This document shows positions 61,417 to 64,000 of a stretch of 64,000 bases of DNA, one piece after another. This DNA is from Nocardia arizonensis. GTDB lineage: Bacteria > Actinomycetota > Actinomycetes > Mycobacteriales > Mycobacteriaceae. A program made the translations under genes and the position numbers. The stretch is from assembly GCF_001310275.1 (NCBI RefSeq), contig NZ_LGYZ01000088.1:1-64000 (forward strand), given 5' to 3'. A model generated the notes under the pieces. It had not been told where the DNA came from. It was given only the letters and a program-made list of their open reading frames with translations, and made no database searches. Positions within the stretch are counted from its first letter, which is position 1, and the number at the start of each line of letters is the position of its first letter.

Positions 61417-63585
61417 TCAGCTCACCAGCGGATCGCGTGGCATTCCCAGAATGCGTTCGGCGATCTGGTTGCGGGTGATCTCCGAGGTGCCGCCCGCGAT
61501 CGACATACCGCGCGAGGCCAACAGCATCAACCCGACCATCTTCGCGGGACCGGAACCCAGCGCCACGTCTTGGCCGAGCAGGCGCGCCGACAGGTGTGCC
61601 CGGTCACTGATGTGCTCGGCCAACAACAGCTTGGTGATGTTGCCCTCCGGTCCCGGCGGGCCGCCTGCCACACTGCGCGCCGCCCGGCGCAGGTTCAGCA
61701 CCCGCAGCGCCTCGTCGTCTGCCAAGAAGCGGCCGACCAGCGGACGCGCGCCCGTGACACTTTCGCCGTACTTCTCGCCCAGCTTGACCATGTACTCGGC
61801 CGCACCCTGACTGCCCGCGACGCCACCGCCGATACCGACGCGTTCGTTGCCCAGCGTCGCCCTGGCGACCGTCCAGCCCGCGTTGGGAGCGCCGACCACA
61901 TTGTCGTCGGGCACGAACACATTGTCGAAGAACACCTCGTTGAACTCCGCCCCACCGGTGATCTGGCGCAGCGGACGGACCTCGACACCCGGCGCGGACA
62001 TGTCGATGATCACCGTGGTGATGCCCTCGTGCTTGGGCGCCGACGGGTCGGTGCGCACCGTGGCCAGGCCGCGCCGGCACCTGTGCGCACCGCTGGTCCA
62101 CACCTTCTGCCCGGTGATCCTCCAGCCGCCCTCGACCCGCGTCGCCTTGGTCTTGATCGCGGCGGCGTCGGATCCGGCCTCGGGTTCGGAGAACAACTGG
62201 CACCAGACCTCGTCCCCGACGAGAGCCGGACGGACGAAGCGCTCGATCTGCTCGGCGGTGCCGTGCTGGATGAGCGTCAGAATCACCCACCCGGTGATGC
62301 CGTACTCGGGACGCGCGAGCTGCGCGTTGGCGAATTCCTGCTCTATGACCAGTTGCTCGACCGCGTCGGCGGCTCGGCCCCACGGCTTGGGCCAATGCGG
62401 CATGGCACAACCGGTCTCGATGAGACGTTCGCGGCGGGCGCGCTCGTCCTCGATCGCCGCGGCGGCGGTGAGCACCGAGCGCACTTCGGCCCGGATCGTT
62501 TCGGCTGAATCGGGCAGATCGAGGCTGTTGGCCCGCTTGACGCCCGCCGCCGAGAGCGCGAACAGGTCGTCTTCGGCGGCGCCACCGCCGAAGATCGCGT
62601 CCAGTGTCGCGGCGCGGCGCAGATGCAGATGTGCGTCGTGTTCCCAGGTGAACCCGATACCGCCGTGCACCTGGATGTTCAGCTCGGCATTGCGCACGTA
62701 GCCGGGCAGTGCCAGTGTCGCCGCGGCGGCCGCCGCCAGCTGGAACTGCCCGTCGTCCTCGGTCGCGGCACGTGCGGCATCCCACACCAGCGCCAGCGCG
62801 GACTCCGCCGCCACCGCCATGTTCGCCAAGTGGTGCTTGACAGCCTGGAAAGAGCCGATCACGCGCCCGAACTGCTTGCGCACCTTGGCGTATTCCACCG
62901 CGGCGTCCAGTGCGTCCTCGGCGCCGCCCACCGCCTCGGCGGCCACGATGGTCCGCGTGTACGCCAGCAGTAGCGCACGCTGTCCCACGAGGACATCCGC
63001 GTCGCTGACGGCCATGTCCGCCAGCGTGATCCGACCCGATCGGCGTGTCGGATCCAAATTCTCGGGGATCTCGGCGGACAGTCCGGCACGGCCACGCTCG
63101 ACGATCAGCACATCTTCGCCTGCCACCAGAACCAGCAGATCGGCCAGACCGGCTCCCAGCACCACGCCCGCCGATCCGGTCGCCTCGCCGCCCTTGATCG
63201 TGATGTCGCCCGCGACTCCGATGCCCGCGACGGTCGATCCGTCCAGCAGGCCAGGGAGTAAGCGCCTCTTCTGCTCCGCACTACCCGCGGCGGCGATCAC
63301 CGCGGACGCTGTCACGGTCGGAACGAACGGACCGGGTGCCACCACCCTGCCGAGTTCCTCCACCACCACGACCAATTCCAGCAGCCCGAAGCCGGACCCG
63401 CCATCGGCCTCGGCGATGTGCAGCCCGAGCCAGCCGAGTTGGGCGAGCTCGGACCAGAAGAGCGGCCTACCCGCTTCCGGTGCGTCGAGCAGCTCACGGG
63501 AGAGTGTGCGAGCCTTGTGCGCACCGAGGAAGGAACGTGCGACCTCCTCGAGTTGGCGGTGGTCATCGGTCAACGCAATACCCAT
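61417..63585 (-). CDS. Tandem acyl-CoA dehydrogenase, FadE34-like
   Basis: The 722-residue protein contains two acyl-CoA dehydrogenase modules. Residues 1-340 form a dehydrogenase half with RKQFGRVIGSFQAVKHHLAN and NIQVHGGIGFTWEHDAHLHL. Residues 360-722 form the second with EVWCQLFSEPEAGSDAAAIK, KVWTSGAHRCRRGLATVRTD and AGGTSEITRNQIAERILGMP. The length and order match mycobacterial FadE34, which oxidises steroid side-chain acyl-CoA. The gene sits 10 bp downstream of the next small gene on the same strand, and they probably form an operon. The ATG at 63585 has GGAG upstream. Confidence 0.92.
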   Translation of the reverse strand: MGIALTDDHRQLEEVARSFLGAHKARTLSRELLDAPEAGRPLFWSELAQLGWLGLHIAEADGGSGFGLLELVVVVEELGRVVAPGPFVPTVTASAVIAAAGSAEQKRRLLPGLLDGSTVAGIGVAGDITIKGGEATGSAGVVLGAGLADLLVLVAGEDVLIVERGRAGLSAEIPENLDPTRRSGRITLADMAVSDADVLVGQRALLLAYTRTIVAAEAVGGAEDALDAAVEYAKVRKQFGRVIGSFQAVKHHLANMAVAAESALALVWDAARAATEDDGQFQLAAAAAATLALPGYVRNAELNIQVHGGIGFTWEHDAHLHLRRAATLDAIFGGGAAEDDLFALSAAGVKRANSLDLPDSAETIRAEVRSVLTAAAAIEDERARRERLIETGCAMPHWPKPWGRAADAVEQLVIEQEFANAQLARPEYGITGWVILTLIQHGTAEQIERFVRPALVGDEVWCQLFSEPEAGSDAAAIKTKATRVEGGWRITGQKVWTSGAHRCRRGLATVRTDPSAPKHEGITTVIIDMSAPGVEVRPLRQITGGAEFNEVFFDNVFVPDDNVVGAPNAGWTVARATLGNERVGIGGGVAGSQGAAEYMVKLGEKYGESVTGARPLVGRFLADDEALRVLNLRRAARSVAGGPPGPEGNITKLLLAEHISDRAHLSARLLGQDVALGSGPAKMVGLMLLASRGMSIAGGTSEITRNQIAERILGMPRDPLVS

Positions 63586-63595
63586 CGGGGTCTCC

Positions 63596-63988
63596 TCAAT
63601 TCAGACACGGCCAGGTTCGGTCGTAGAGCGCCCCGGAGGCGGTGCGCATCAGATAGTTGTCACGCTGGATACCTCGCCAGATCTGAGCGACGTAATCCAG
63701 TTCATCGAGTTCGCCGGCTTCGACCAGGCCGGCGAGCGCGGCTCGGCCCGCATCCACCGTGGCAGGCTCGGCGCCGAGCAGTTCGGCCAGTTCGGCCAGT
63801 TCTTGCGCGTCCAGCGCAGCGCCGCGGCGATCGACCTCCCGCAGGAACTTGACCAGCCGCGCCGCACCTTTGGTCCACTGCACCGCCAAGGCGTCTCCCG
63901 CGCGAGCGGCGACGTGCTCGAGGACGCCGAGCGTGGTGTCGTATGTCGAACTGTAGGGCGAATCCGGCGCATCCGATTCGAAATCCAT
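63596..63988 (-). CDS. Hypothetical protein (possibly N-terminally partial)
   Basis: The 130-residue protein reads MDFESDAPDSPYSSTYDTTL, then a helical, Ala/Leu/Glu-rich domain (QELAELAELLGAEPATVDAG) ending TASGALYDRTWPCLN. It is not recognised. The start at 63988 lies 12 bp from the window edge with no clear ribosome site, so the gene could begin further upstream and this be a C-terminal part. Its 10-bp spacing from the FadE34-like gene suggests joint transcription and a role in the same pathway. Confidence 0.55.
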   Translation of the reverse strand: MDFESDAPDSPYSSTYDTTLGVLEHVAARAGDALAVQWTKGAARLVKFLREVDRRGAALDAQELAELAELLGAEPATVDAGRAALAGLVEAGELDELDYVAQIWRGIQRDNYLMRTASGALYDRTWPCLN

Positions 63989-64000
63989 TCGCTCGGCTTC

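Noticed and set aside
1..64000. CRISPR arrays, prophage, insertion sequences, rRNA
   Set aside because: No regularly spaced repeats, transposase, integrase, phage structural or rRNA sequences were recognised.

Overview
The window is high-GC actinobacterial chromosome. It most resembles Nocardia or a close mycolic-acid-producing relative. The evidence is a gene order matching the M. tuberculosis Rv3193c-Rv3204 block, a WhiB7 regulator, AdnAB, mycoredoxin, a resuscitation-promoting factor and a complete mce operon. The genus is inferred from content and order, not from a database search.

Region 1 (1-2.8 kb) has a divergent ArsI/CadI-type gene and metal-sensing ArsR regulator with a perfect inverted repeat between them, a VOC protein, an initiator tRNA-Met with its terminator, and a secreted Rpf muralytic enzyme behind a strongly structured leader.

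Region 2 (2.8-26.4 kb) is the conserved core block: UPF0182 membrane protein, PPA1309 protein, Lon-like PDZ protease, DUF2342 metalloprotease-like protein, a ThiF/TOMM-like protein, ABC1 kinase, whiB7, uvrD2, mycoredoxin, nudC, a TrkA-type potassium channel, adnB, adnA, lipV and an alkyltransferase-like protein. The whiB7 gene has a readable AT-box promoter, a long leader with a 112-codon open frame, and an attenuator-like hairpin.

Region 3 (26.4-34.98 kb) carries a two-domain VOC protein, a fused MobA-MoeA molybdenum cofactor enzyme, a 57-residue basic/glutamine-rich protein, a DUF1330 protein, a compact methionine salvage operon (fused MtnA-MtnB, MtnD, MtnC), a hypothetical protein and a MmyB-type XRE regulator.

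Region 4 (35-64 kb) is an accessory lipid or steroid-like catabolic island. It has three related FadR-type GntR regulators, a [3Fe-4S] ferredoxin plus P450, a nitronate monooxygenase-like flavoprotein, an enoyl-CoA hydratase, an operon running amidohydrolase - small coiled-coil protein - yrbEA - yrbEB - mceA-F - Mce-associated protein, three acyl-CoA dehydrogenases (one a tandem FadE34-like fusion), two acyl-CoA ligases, and an Ltp-type thiolase divergent from its DUF35 partner. Together these suggest uptake by the Mce transporter, CoA activation, dehydrogenation, hydration and side-chain cleavage of an imported carboxylic acid, under GntR control. AT-rich dyad sequences at several promoters, including two almost identical 18-bp palindromes 2 kb apart, are candidate operators. 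I saw no CRISPR array, prophage, insertion sequence or rRNA.
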